Shown here in pieces: positions 7,943 to 15,899 of a stretch of 64,000 nucleotides of DNA. How positions within the stretch are numbered: position 1 is the stretch's first letter; each line of letters begins with the position of its first letter. The notes below the pieces were generated by a model, which had not been told where the DNA came from, searched no databases, and worked only from the letters and a program-made list of their open reading frames with translations. This DNA is from Paraburkholderia sp. IMGN_8 (GTDB taxonomy: Bacteria > Pseudomonadota > Gammaproteobacteria > Burkholderiales > Burkholderiaceae), in NCBI RefSeq assembly GCF_038050405.1, contig NZ_CP150900.1, positions 2,418,001 to 2,482,000 on the forward strand, in the 5' to 3' direction. A program made the translations under genes and the position numbers.

Positions 7943-10645
7943 ATGTACAAGCAACGCAGCAGTCATTTCAAGTATTTCGTCGGCATCCAGTCGCTTGCGC
8001 AGATCGCCACGCGCGAGGACCGCGTGTGCGTGCTCAATATCCTCGGTGGCGAGTCGTCGGATGTCACACCGGTGAGCCACGCGTTCTCAGGCGCCAATAT
8101 AGTGTTCGGCACCGCGCCCGGCAAGGGCGGACAGGTGCTCGCGACACCTGCCGGCGACATCCCCGTCTACAACAACGTGCGCGAAGGCCTCGAAGCCGGG
8201 CACCGTTTCAACTGCGGCGTCGTGTACCTGCCGCCGTCGGCCGCGCGCGACGGCGTGGCCGAGCTGATCCGCGTCAATCCTGATCTGCGCAAGATCTTCA
8301 TCATCACGGAGAAGATCGCCGTGCACGACGCCCGCGAGATCCGCGCGATGGGCCAGCAGGCGGGCATTGACATCTTCGGTGCGAACGGACTGGGTGTCGC
8401 GGACTCGTGGCAGCGCGTGCGCATCGGCGGCGCGCTCGGCGGCGACGATCCGGGTGCGACATTGCGCCGGGGTTCGATTGCGATCTTTTCGAACTCGGGG
8501 GGCTTCAGCACCACCATCGCGCAGTATCTGCGCATGAGCGGCTGGGGTACGACGACCGTCATCTCCAGTGGCAAGGATGTCTACATCCACTACGCCGCGC
8601 CGGAGTTCGCGTTCGCTCTCGCCAACGATGCGCGCAGCAAGGCCGCCGTGTTGTACTGCGAGCCGGGCGGCTACTACGAGGCCGATGCCACGTTTACCAA
8701 GCCGGTAGTCGCGTGCGTGGTGGGCCGCTGGAAGAGCCGCCTCACGCGCGCGGTGGGTCATGCGGGCGCGATGGCGGGCGGCGCCGACGATGCGCTTGCG
8801 AAGGAGCGCTGGTTCATGGAGAAGTTCGGCGTCGAGCGGCTTTTTACACCGGACGATCCGTGCTGCTCGGCCAGGGGCGCGGTGGTGACGAACATCGCGC
8901 ACATTCCGGCCGCGCTTACGGCGGTGATGCGCGCCAACGCGACGACGCCCGACTTCGAACCGGAAGGCAGCCTCGCGCTCAAGCCGTGGTTCGGCTCGGA
9001 CCAGGGGCTCGAACTGCCCGATGAACTCGCCCTTCCGGTGGTGGAAGCGGTCGCGCCCTACAACGAGCAGGTGGCGCGGGTGAACGGCCAGATCGGCGCG
9101 ATCCCGCCGCGCCAGACGCTGAAGGACGCCTCGGGCGCCTCGCAGATGGACGCGAAGACGCAGGTGAGCAGTCTGCATGGCGCGTCGATGCTCGAAGCGG
9201 CGACGCATTCGCTCGAAGCGAACGTCTGCCTCGCGCTGTTGCACGAGTTCGGCGGCGCGAAGGACGAGAAGCTCATCGACGTGGCGGTCGGCGCAGCGGT
9301 GAATCTGCACGGCACGCCCGAACTGGTAGCGGCGCAGGCCGCGCGCGAGGCGGGCAATGCGCCTAACGCCGTGCTCGCGGCTGCGGCGTCGATCGTCGGG
9401 CCGAATCGCCAGCGCGGAGCGCGCGAGGCAGCAAAGCTGATGATCGACCGCTTCGCGGCGGCGAAGCTTGCGGACGCGTTCGACGATACTGTCGATGTCG
9501 AAGCTGTCGATATCACCGGCAGCGAAGCGCTCTTCTCTGAAGCACGCGACCCGAAGGCCGAAGCAATGCTCGCGGGTCTCGCTGCACGCGGCGTGAGTTC
9601 GGTGTTCGTTCGGTGGCTTGCGTGCGGCGGCCCGGGCCATCCGCGTGCCGACGCGGTACTTGCCGCGATCACGACGACCCTCGCCTGGGGTCCGCTCATG
9701 CGCAAACGCATCTCGCGTCTGACGGCGGAAAGCCTGCCGTGGTGGACGAAGCTCTTCGGCACGCTCATCGGCGCCTCGGCGGACGCTTCGCGCCACGGCC
9801 CCGACAGCTTCTGTGGCTTCGCCACCGAAGAGCTGCTCGGCGACCGCACGCTGACCGAGATCGCCTTCGCGGCGCTTCTCAACCTCAGACCTACCGCCGA
9901 CGACCTGCTCGCGTTCAAGACCCTCGTCGGCCTGCTCCTCACGAACGGACCCGGCGCGATCTCGGCGCAGGGCGCTAAGGGCGCGGTATCCGCCGACGGC
10001 CCCGAAAGCCCCGAACGGGTGCAACTGAACAAGGCGCTGGCGGGCTTTCTCACGCACACCGGCTATACGCACGGCGGCAATGGCTACGAAGGCATCGCGT
10101 TCCTCAATGAGGCGTTTCGCGACAGCGGCCTTGACGATCCCTCCGATACGCAACACGGCGTGGACCTCGAAGCGCTCGCACGGCGCTCCGTCGAGCGTTA
10201 CGCGCAGTACAAGGCGCGCCAGAAGCACGCGGGCAGCCTCGACGTCGCCAAGCTTCCGGGGGTGAATCACCCGGTCTTCAAGGACAAGCCGGTGAACCAC
10301 GATCCGCGCGAGGTGTTTATCGCCAACCTGTATGAAGGGCGCGGCGAGTACAACGCGTTTCACGCGTACTACCGCGCGCTGGTGCAGGCGCTGTTCGACG
10401 CGGGCGTGTCGCGCAATGTCTATTGCGTCAATGTCGATGCGGTGATCGCCGCGCTGCTGCTGAAGATGCTGTGGCAGCCGCTGCGGCGTGGGGAGTTCAG
10501 CGAGGCGGACCTCGAAACCGCCGCGTTCACGATCTTCCTCTATCCGCGCATGCTCGGCTGCGCCGCGGAAATCGACGATCACCTCAACCGCGGACGCAAC
10601 ATGGACACGCGCACGGCCGCTGCGCAGTGCCGTTTCGTGGCCTGA
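7943..10645 (+). CDS. ATP-citrate-lyase-like CoA-binding/citrate-synthase-like subunit
   Basis: The 900-residue protein starts at ATG 7943 (AGGAGG about 5 bases upstream). The N-terminal half is a succinyl-CoA-synthetase-alpha-like CoA-binding and ligase region. Its predicted phosphohistidine is His273 in AVGHAGAMAGG, and CoA-site motifs such as IFSNSGGFSTTIAQYL are present. The last 300 or so residues are citrate-synthase-like (TNGPGAISAQGAKGAVSADG, HTGYTHGGNGYEG, LYPRMLGCAAEIDDH), as expected for the citryl-CoA-lyase part of the large ACL subunit. About 300 residues longer than the bacterial AclA (about 610), it carries a middle region that I cannot place. Confidence 0.72.
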   Translation: MYKQRSSHFKYFVGIQSLAQIATREDRVCVLNILGGESSDVTPVSHAFSGANIVFGTAPGKGGQVLATPAGDIPVYNNVREGLEAGHRFNCGVVYLPPSAARDGVAELIRVNPDLRKIFIITEKIAVHDAREIRAMGQQAGIDIFGANGLGVADSWQRVRIGGALGGDDPGATLRRGSIAIFSNSGGFSTTIAQYLRMSGWGTTTVISSGKDVYIHYAAPEFAFALANDARSKAAVLYCEPGGYYEADATFTKPVVACVVGRWKSRLTRAVGHAGAMAGGADDALAKERWFMEKFGVERLFTPDDPCCSARGAVVTNIAHIPAALTAVMRANATTPDFEPEGSLALKPWFGSDQGLELPDELALPVVEAVAPYNEQVARVNGQIGAIPPRQTLKDASGASQMDAKTQVSSLHGASMLEAATHSLEANVCLALLHEFGGAKDEKLIDVAVGAAVNLHGTPELVAAQAAREAGNAPNAVLAAAASIVGPNRQRGAREAAKLMIDRFAAAKLADAFDDTVDVEAVDITGSEALFSEARDPKAEAMLAGLAARGVSSVFVRWLACGGPGHPRADAVLAAITTTLAWGPLMRKRISRLTAESLPWWTKLFGTLIGASADASRHGPDSFCGFATEELLGDRTLTEIAFAALLNLRPTADDLLAFKTLVGLLLTNGPGAISAQGAKGAVSADGPESPERVQLNKALAGFLTHTGYTHGGNGYEGIAFLNEAFRDSGLDDPSDTQHGVDLEALARRSVERYAQYKARQKHAGSLDVAKLPGVNHPVFKDKPVNHDPREVFIANLYEGRGEYNAFHAYYRALVQALFDAGVSRNVYCVNVDAVIAALLLKMLWQPLRRGEFSEADLETAAFTIFLYPRMLGCAAEIDDHLNRGRNMDTRTAAAQCRFVA

Positions 10646-10666
10646 CCGAAGGGCCCTGACGACCGC

Positions 10667-10698
10667 CGCCACGCGCTTCTGCAATGGAAGGCGTGGCG
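10667..10698 (+). terminator. hairpin between ACL-like genes and permease
   Basis: CGCCACGC and GCGTGGCG (10667-10674, 10691-10698) pair perfectly, and the intervening bases can extend the stem. It lies just after the large-subunit stop and before the second promoter. No T-run follows, so it may be a weak terminator or an mRNA-stabilising hairpin. Confidence 0.4.
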
Positions 10699-10711
10699 CC
10701 CCCAGGCATCG

Positions 10712-10780
10712 ATTGATAACCAACGGACATCAATCGTTCAGAACATTGCACTTATCGTTTTGCCGGTTCCGGGCGACCAT
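10712..10780 (+). promoter_or_regulatory. LysR-type operator/promoter of the permease gene
   Basis: ATTGAT-N11-ATCAAT (10712-10734) is the same dyad with the same spacing as at 6346, and downstream sequence is conserved to the CCAT 43 bases beyond. The duplicate control region implies that permease and lyase genes answer to one regulator. Confidence 0.65.
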
Positions 10781-10839
10781 TCCCGAAACGACAACCCGGC
10801 GGATCACCGCGCATTTGCAGAATTTCAGGAGACACCTCG

Positions 10840-12138
10840 ATGCACCCCTCGTCCTCTACCCTTTCGCCCGGACATTCGAAGGCCGCTGCGGTTTTTCGCG
10901 TGACGGCTGGGAATTTCCTCGAGCAGTTCGACTTCTTCCTGTTCGGCTTCTACGCCACGCAGATCGCCAACGTCTTCTTTCCCGCCGCGAGCGAGTTCGC
11001 CTCGCTGATGATGACCTTCGCGGTCTTCGGCGCCGGCTTCCTGATGCGGCCGCTAGGCGCGATTGTGCTTGGCGCCTACATCGACGACGTCGGCCGCCGC
11101 AAGGGCCTCATCGTCACCCTCTCCATCATGGCGAGCGGCACCATCCTGATCGCATTCGTGCCGGGCTATGCCACGATCGGCCTCCTGGCACCGGCGCTCG
11201 TGCTGATCGGACGACTGCTGCAGGGCTTCTCCGCGGGCGCGGAGCTGGGCGGCGTGTCGGTGTATCTCGCCGAGATGGCCACGCCCGGCCGCAAGGGCTT
11301 CTTCACGAGCTGGCAGTCCGCCAGCCAGCAGGTGGCGATCGTCGTGGCCGCGGGCCTCGGCTTCGCGCTCAATCAATGGCTGGACGCGACGGCCATCGCG
11401 GCGTGGGGATGGCGCGCGCCGTTCTTCGTCGGCTGCATGATCGTGCCGTTCATCTTCATGCTGCGCCGCAATCTCGAGGAAACGCAGGAGTTCAAGGCGC
11501 GCCAGCATCGCCCGACCATGAAGGAAGTGTTCCGCACGCTGGTCCAGAACTGGGCTGTCGTGATCGCTGGCATGATGCTGGTGGCGATGACCACCACGAG
11601 CTTCTACCTCATCACAATCTACGCGCCCACCTTCGGCAAGACGGTCCTGCACCTGAGCACCGCGGACAGCCTGCTCGTGACGCTGTGCGTCGGCGTGTCG
11701 AACTTCGTGTGGCTGCCGATAGGCGGGGCGCTCTCGGACAGGATCGGCCGCCGGCCGCTGCTGCTCGGCATGACGATGCTCGCCATCGCGACCGCATACC
11801 CGGCACTGTCGCTGCTTGCTCACGCGCCGAGCTTCGTCAACATGCTGCTCGTGCTCCTGTGGCTCTCGTTCATGTACGGCATCTATAACGGCGCGATGGT
11901 CGTCGCGCTGACGGAGGTGATGCCGGTGGAAGTGCGCGTCGCAGGGTTCTCGCTGGCCTATAGCCTCGCGACGGCGGTGTTTGGCGGCTTCACGCCCGCA
12001 ATCTCGACGGCCCTCATTCACGTCACCGGCGACAAGGCCGCACCCGGCTACTGGATGAGCTTCGCCGCTGTCTGCGCCCTGTGTGCGACGCTCGCGCTCT
12101 ACCGCCGCCGCGCAGTGACGCTGACGCCGGCGCACTGA
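10840..12138 (+). CDS. MFS citrate/tricarballylate-type proton symporter
   Basis: The 432-residue protein matches CitA/TcuC-type members of the metabolite:H+ symporter group in length. It has about 12 hydrophobic segments, the [16 protein letters not shown] signature of transmembrane segment 1, the loop-2/3 pattern [25 protein letters not shown], and the mirrored loop [15 protein letters not shown]. The ribosome site AGGAGA and its surroundings resemble that of the lyase gene. It should import citrate, aconitate or tricarballylate across the inner membrane to feed the lyase. Confidence 0.8.
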   Translation: MHPSSSTLSPGHSKAAAVFRVTAGNFLEQFDFFLFGFYATQIANVFFPAASEFASLMMTFAVFGAGFLMRPLGAIVLGAYIDDVGRRKGLIVTLSIMASGTILIAFVPGYATIGLLAPALVLIGRLLQGFSAGAELGGVSVYLAEMATPGRKGFFTSWQSASQQVAIVVAAGLGFALNQWLDATAIAAWGWRAPFFVGCMIVPFIFMLRRNLEETQEFKARQHRPTMKEVFRTLVQNWAVVIAGMMLVAMTTTSFYLITIYAPTFGKTVLHLSTADSLLVTLCVGVSNFVWLPIGGALSDRIGRRPLLLGMTMLAIATAYPALSLLAHAPSFVNMLLVLLWLSFMYGIYNGAMVVALTEVMPVEVRVAGFSLAYSLATAVFGGFTPAISTALIHVTGDKAAPGYWMSFAAVCALCATLALYRRRAVTLTPAH

Positions 12139-12191
12139 AGCGGCTCTCGTCCCGCATGCTCCTGAACACGAAACCCGATACGCCTTCATCC

Positions 12192-12974
12192 ATGAAAAAC
12201 CTGCTTCTGAAACTTTGCACCGTGGCGCTCGTGGCAACCTCGGCCGCCGCAGCGAACGTACAGGCCGCCGACCTGCACATCATGAGCTCGGGCGGCTTTA
12301 CCGCCGCGTACAAGTTGCTCGGCCCCAGATTCGCCTCCGCGACCGGCAACACGCTCGACACTGCACTCGGCCCGTCGATGGGCAAATCGCCCGAGGCGAT
12401 TCCCAACCGCCTCGAGCGCGGCGAGCCCGCCGACGCCGTCATCATGGTCGGTTACGCACTAGACGATCTGATCAGGCAAGGCAAGATCGTCCCCGGATCG
12501 CGGGTCGATCTGGCGGATTCGCGCATCGGCATGGTCGTGCGTGAAGGCGCGGCGAAGCCCGACATCGGCTCGGTCGAGGCGTTCAGACAAACCCTGCTCC
12601 ACGCGAAGTCGATCGCCTACTCGGACAGCGCGAGCGGCGTTTATATCGAGCGCGAGCTCTTCAAGCGGCTCGCCATCGAGGATCAGGTCAAGCCGAAGGC
12701 GAAGATGATCCCGCGGATTCCGGTGGCGTCGGTGGTGGCAAACGGCGACTACGAAATCGGCTTCCAGCAGGTGAGCGAACTGCTGCCCGTCAAGGGCGCG
12801 GCGTTCGTCGGGAAGATTCCCGAGTCCCTGCAGTCCGTCACGCGTTTCGCTGCCGGCATCCCCGTCGGTGCGCAGCATCCGAGGGAAGCCAAAGCCCTGC
12901 TCGACTATCTTGCTTCTCCCGAAGTGCAGCCCGAAGTGAAATCGACCGGGCTCGACTCCGTCACTACGCATTGA
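12192..12974 (+). CDS. ModA-like periplasmic protein, probable aconitate isomerase
   Basis: The 260-residue protein starts with a clear signal peptide (MKNLLLKLCTVALVATSAAA, then ANVQA before ADLHIMSS). It has the molybdate-binding-protein fold pattern (SSGGFTAAYKLL, VIMVGYALDDLI, YSDSASGVYIERELF), but no ABC permease or ATPase is nearby. Pseudomonas aconitate isomerase is a periplasmic enzyme of nearly the same length (262) in this family. Next to a tricarboxylate permease, that role (trans- to cis-aconitate) is the best inference. No strong ribosome site precedes this ATG, so Met at 12156 is an alternative start. Confidence 0.65.
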   Translation: MKNLLLKLCTVALVATSAAAANVQAADLHIMSSGGFTAAYKLLGPRFASATGNTLDTALGPSMGKSPEAIPNRLERGEPADAVIMVGYALDDLIRQGKIVPGSRVDLADSRIGMVVREGAAKPDIGSVEAFRQTLLHAKSIAYSDSASGVYIERELFKRLAIEDQVKPKAKMIPRIPVASVVANGDYEIGFQQVSELLPVKGAAFVGKIPESLQSVTRFAAGIPVGAQHPREAKALLDYLASPEVQPEVKSTGLDSVTTH

Positions 12975-13013
12975 TGCGACGAACCGGAAGGCGTGCGGTG
13001 AGCCGCCTGCCGG

Positions 13014-14321
13014 TCAGCCAGGCGTGTTCGTGGCGGGGGCGTCGGTGTCGTCCGCATCGCGCGACTCAGGGGCGTGCAGCATCCGGGAAAGACGCACACG
13101 ATCGCAAGCACCCTCCCACAGCGAAACGAAGATCACCGCGCAGGCATTGCTGATCACGCTCGTCAGGGCGCGCGCCTCAGACATGAACCGGTCGATCCCC
13201 ACCAACAGCGCCACCCCGGCGACGGGCAAATCCGGAATGACGGTCAACGTCGCGACGAGCGCGACAAGCCCGCTGCCGGACACGCCGGCCGCGCCCTTGG
13301 ACGTGAGCAGCATGACGGCGAGCATCGTCGCAATCTGCGGCCCGGAAAGCGGCACGTCGCACGCCTGCGCGATGAACACCGAGGCGAGCGTCAGATAGAT
13401 CGCTGTGCCGTCAAGGTTGAACGAGTAGCCTGCGGGCAGCACGAGCCCGACGATCCCCTTGTCGCAGCCAAGCGCTTCCAGCTTCACGATCAGGCGGGGC
13501 AGGACGGGCTCCGTCGAAGAGGTCGCGAGAACGATCACGAGTTCCTCGCGCATGTAACGCAACAACCGCCAGAGCGCGAAGCCATGCAGCCGCGCGAGCG
13601 GCGCAAGCGCCAGTGCGACGAACAGCAGGCACGCCAGGTAGAACGACACCATCAGCATGCCGAGCGAGCCGACCGAGCGGATGCCGAAACGGCCCACGGT
13701 GAATGCCATCGCGCCGAACGCGCCGATGGGAGCTAGCCGCATGATCATCGCGAGATTGCGAAAGAGTATGTTGGCGACGCCGTCGATGAGTTCGAGCACC
13801 GGCCGTCCTGCACGCGGATTCGCGTTCAGTGCGAAGCCGAAGAGCAGAGAAAGCAGGAGCACTGGCAGCACTTCGCCTTTCACGAATGCGCCGGCGAGCG
13901 TCTCGGGGATCACGTTCAACGCAAACTCCACGAGCCCGTGCGGCTGCGAGCGTGCGGCATATTGCGCGAGGATGCTCGTGTCCAGGTGATGCATATCAAT
14001 GTGCATGCCCGCGCCGGGGCGCAACGCGCATGCGGTCACGAGCCCGATCACGAGCGCGATGGCCGTCAGGAAATAGAAGAGCGCCAGTGCCTTGAGGATC
14101 GTTCGTCCGATCGTCGTGCCGCTCGCGAGCGACGTGATGCCCGAAACGATCGTGCAGAAGACGATCGGCGCGATCATCATCCGCACCAGGCCGACGAAAG
14201 CGTCGCTGAGCGGCTTGAGCGACGCGCCCGCTTGCGGCCAGAAGTGGCCCAGGGTCATGCCAAGCACCATGCCCAGCAAGACCTGCACGTAAAGCAACCG
14301 AAGCGGCCTTGCGAACGTCAC
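13014..14321 (-). CDS. dctA: C4-dicarboxylate:cation symporter, DctA type
   Basis: The 435-residue protein belongs to the dicarboxylate/amino-acid:cation symporter (DAACS) family. Visible are eight or so hydrophobic segments, the serine-rich re-entrant loop ATSSTEPVLPRLI, SFNLDGTAIYLTLA, and LTSKGAAGVSGSGLVAL, all DctA hallmarks. It begins with GTG overlapping the stop of the upstream LysR gene by 4 bases, so both are in one leftward operon. It likely brings in succinate, malate or fumarate, or exchanges dicarboxylates for tricarboxylates. Confidence 0.87.
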   Translation of the reverse strand: MTFARPLRLLYVQVLLGMVLGMTLGHFWPQAGASLKPLSDAFVGLVRMMIAPIVFCTIVSGITSLASGTTIGRTILKALALFYFLTAIALVIGLVTACALRPGAGMHIDMHHLDTSILAQYAARSQPHGLVEFALNVIPETLAGAFVKGEVLPVLLLSLLFGFALNANPRAGRPVLELIDGVANILFRNLAMIMRLAPIGAFGAMAFTVGRFGIRSVGSLGMLMVSFYLACLLFVALALAPLARLHGFALWRLLRYMREELVIVLATSSTEPVLPRLIVKLEALGCDKGIVGLVLPAGYSFNLDGTAIYLTLASVFIAQACDVPLSGPQIATMLAVMLLTSKGAAGVSGSGLVALVATLTVIPDLPVAGVALLVGIDRFMSEARALTSVISNACAVIFVSLWEGACDRVRLSRMLHAPESRDADDTDAPATNTPG

Positions 14322-15289
14322 GATGCCGTCTTCCTTCCTGTCTTCTCTTTCGTGTTCACATCACCGCCGCCCTTGACATCGCCGTTCACGACGCCGCTGC
14401 GCTTCATCTCGATGATTGTCCGGTAAAACTCCTGCGCGGCCGGCGTTAGCGGCCGTCCGCGCCGCCTCACGATCCCCACGCGCCTTTTCACCACAGGATC
14501 GACCAGCGGCACACTCGTGAGGATGGGATGATCGCGCCCGGGCATGGCCATCGAAGGCACTGCGGCGACACCAAGCCCCGCTTCGATCAGCCCGAGCATG
14601 GTAGTGACGTGGCGCGTCTCACAGACGCTCGGTACGCGCGGTGCCACTGCAGAGAGCGCCTGATCGAGCAGCAGGCGGTTGCCGGAGGTCTTGTCGACGG
14701 ACACGTACTCGTGCTCGTAAAGCTCGTTCCAGGTCACGCGCTTCTTGCGCGCGAGCGGATGGTCGCGACGGCATGCGGCAACGAAGCGTTCCTGCAACAG
14801 CACCTTGAATTCGACGTCGGCCTCCTGGCTGCCCATAAAGCTCACGCCAAAATCGGCTTCGCCGCTGATGACAGCGCCAAGCACCTCGTTCGCGCTCGAG
14901 TCCAGCAGCTTGACCCTGATGCGCGGAAAGCGGCTGTGATAACTCGCGACAACGTTCGGCAGGAAATAGTAGGCCACTGACGGCACGCAGGCGATGGTCA
15001 CATGGCCCAGGCGGCTCGACGAGACATCGCGGATACCGAGCAGCGCGACGTCGAGATCGTCGAGCAGTTGCTCCGCGCTCCGGGCGAACACGCGGCCGAC
15101 GGTGGTGAGCGTGACGCTGCGCGTGGTGCGCTCGAAGAGGCGCACGCCAAGTGCTTCCTCGAGCTTGTCGATGCGGCGGCTCAAGGCCGGCTGGGAAATG
15201 TTGACCGCATCGGCGGCCTTGCGGAAGGTTCCCAGCTCCACGACGGCTCGAAACGCCTGCAGGTCATTCAAGTCGAAGTTAACGCCCAC
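14318..15289 (-). CDS. LysR-type regulator of the transposon cargo
   Basis: The 323-residue protein starts MGVNFDLNDLQAFRAVVELG and has a canonical LysR helix-turn-helix (FRKAADAVNISQPALSRRID). The effector domain opens with LGHVTIACVPSVAYYFLP, a pattern of CynR/GltC-like regulators. It is transcribed leftwards with the DctA-type carrier and faces the lyase and permease genes. It is the only regulator in the transposon, so it probably binds the two ATTGAT-N11-ATCAAT sites. The effector may be citrate, aconitate or a dicarboxylate. Confidence 0.88.
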   Translation of the reverse strand: MGVNFDLNDLQAFRAVVELGTFRKAADAVNISQPALSRRIDKLEEALGVRLFERTTRSVTLTTVGRVFARSAEQLLDDLDVALLGIRDVSSSRLGHVTIACVPSVAYYFLPNVVASYHSRFPRIRVKLLDSSANEVLGAVISGEADFGVSFMGSQEADVEFKVLLQERFVAACRRDHPLARKKRVTWNELYEHEYVSVDKTSGNRLLLDQALSAVAPRVPSVCETRHVTTMLGLIEAGLGVAAVPSMAMPGRDHPILTSVPLVDPVVKRRVGIVRRRGRPLTPAAQEFYRTIIEMKRSGVVNGDVKGGGDVNTKEKTGRKTAS

Positions 15290-15533
15290 GAGCCATTCTC
15301 CGGATTATTGAGGCGCATATTCTGCATGATGCGGGGGAAAGCGACCATCGAGGACTATACCGGCTATCGGGCCAGCCATGGATGGCGTCGAGGCGAGGAA
15401 CGAAGAGCCGGTTTCGGGAAGTGAGCGGCCGTTAATGTCAGAGACGTACATGTCTCTTCTTGGCCGTCTGCGGCCGCGTAACACCGGTAGGGACTGGGCC
15501 ACCCCATGGTCTCGATCAGTGGGCGGGCGCCGT

Positions 15534-15899
15534 TCAACCCTCGCCAAAACCGTCGTCCGGATGTAGCGCTTCGAGAGGCTCGAGGATCGCCCTCACCTGG
15601 GTGAGCTCCATGACAAATTCGTCAATCAGATCGAGCGCATCCTGTACCTGCTCCGGCAAGGTGCCATCGTGTTTCGACGGCACCGATGGCATATAGTTCA
15701 AGACCGAGTGCGCCATGCTATGGATTTCCAGCAGATCATCGCGCAGACCTTCTGGATCGTGCAACTGCGCGCGGATGCGATCAACGATGTCGACGGCGGC
15801 CAGAAGGCGGGTTGTGTCGTAGCTCGATTCGAGCCGCTCGAGCGCGGCTGTGTCGACATCGCCGAAACAGGTCGTAGTGATAGCCGGGCGTGCAGTCAT
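15534..15899 (-). CDS. tnpC: TnpC-like small protein downstream of transposase
   Basis: The 121-residue acidic, helical protein (LEGFDR-free; DIVDRIRAQLHDPEGLRDDL, VQDALDLIDEFVMEL) starts within the last codon of tnpA (ATGA overlap) and is co-transcribed with it. In Tn4652 and Tn5041, a protein of about this size and position, TnpC, lowers transposase levels post-transcriptionally. I infer the same role from position, size and overlap; I cannot confirm it by alignment. Confidence 0.6.
   Translation of the reverse strand: MTARPAITTTCFGDVDTAALERLESSYDTTRLLAAVDIVDRIRAQLHDPEGLRDDLLEIHSMAHSVLNYMPSVPSKHDGTLPEQVQDALDLIDEFVMELTQVRAILEPLEALHPDDGFGEG

Noticed and set aside
8087..10723. Very long minus-strand open frame opposite the ATP-citrate-lyase-like large subunit
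   Set aside because: Arginine-rich shadow frame produced by high-GC codon bias; the plus-strand protein has recognisable domains. The same applies to the long antisense frames at 24830-27220, 27217-28599 and 40879-42417.
12081..12191. Extended N-terminus of the ModA-like protein overlapping the permease gene
   Set aside because: A clean signal peptide begins at 12192; the extension would bury it behind 37 residues.
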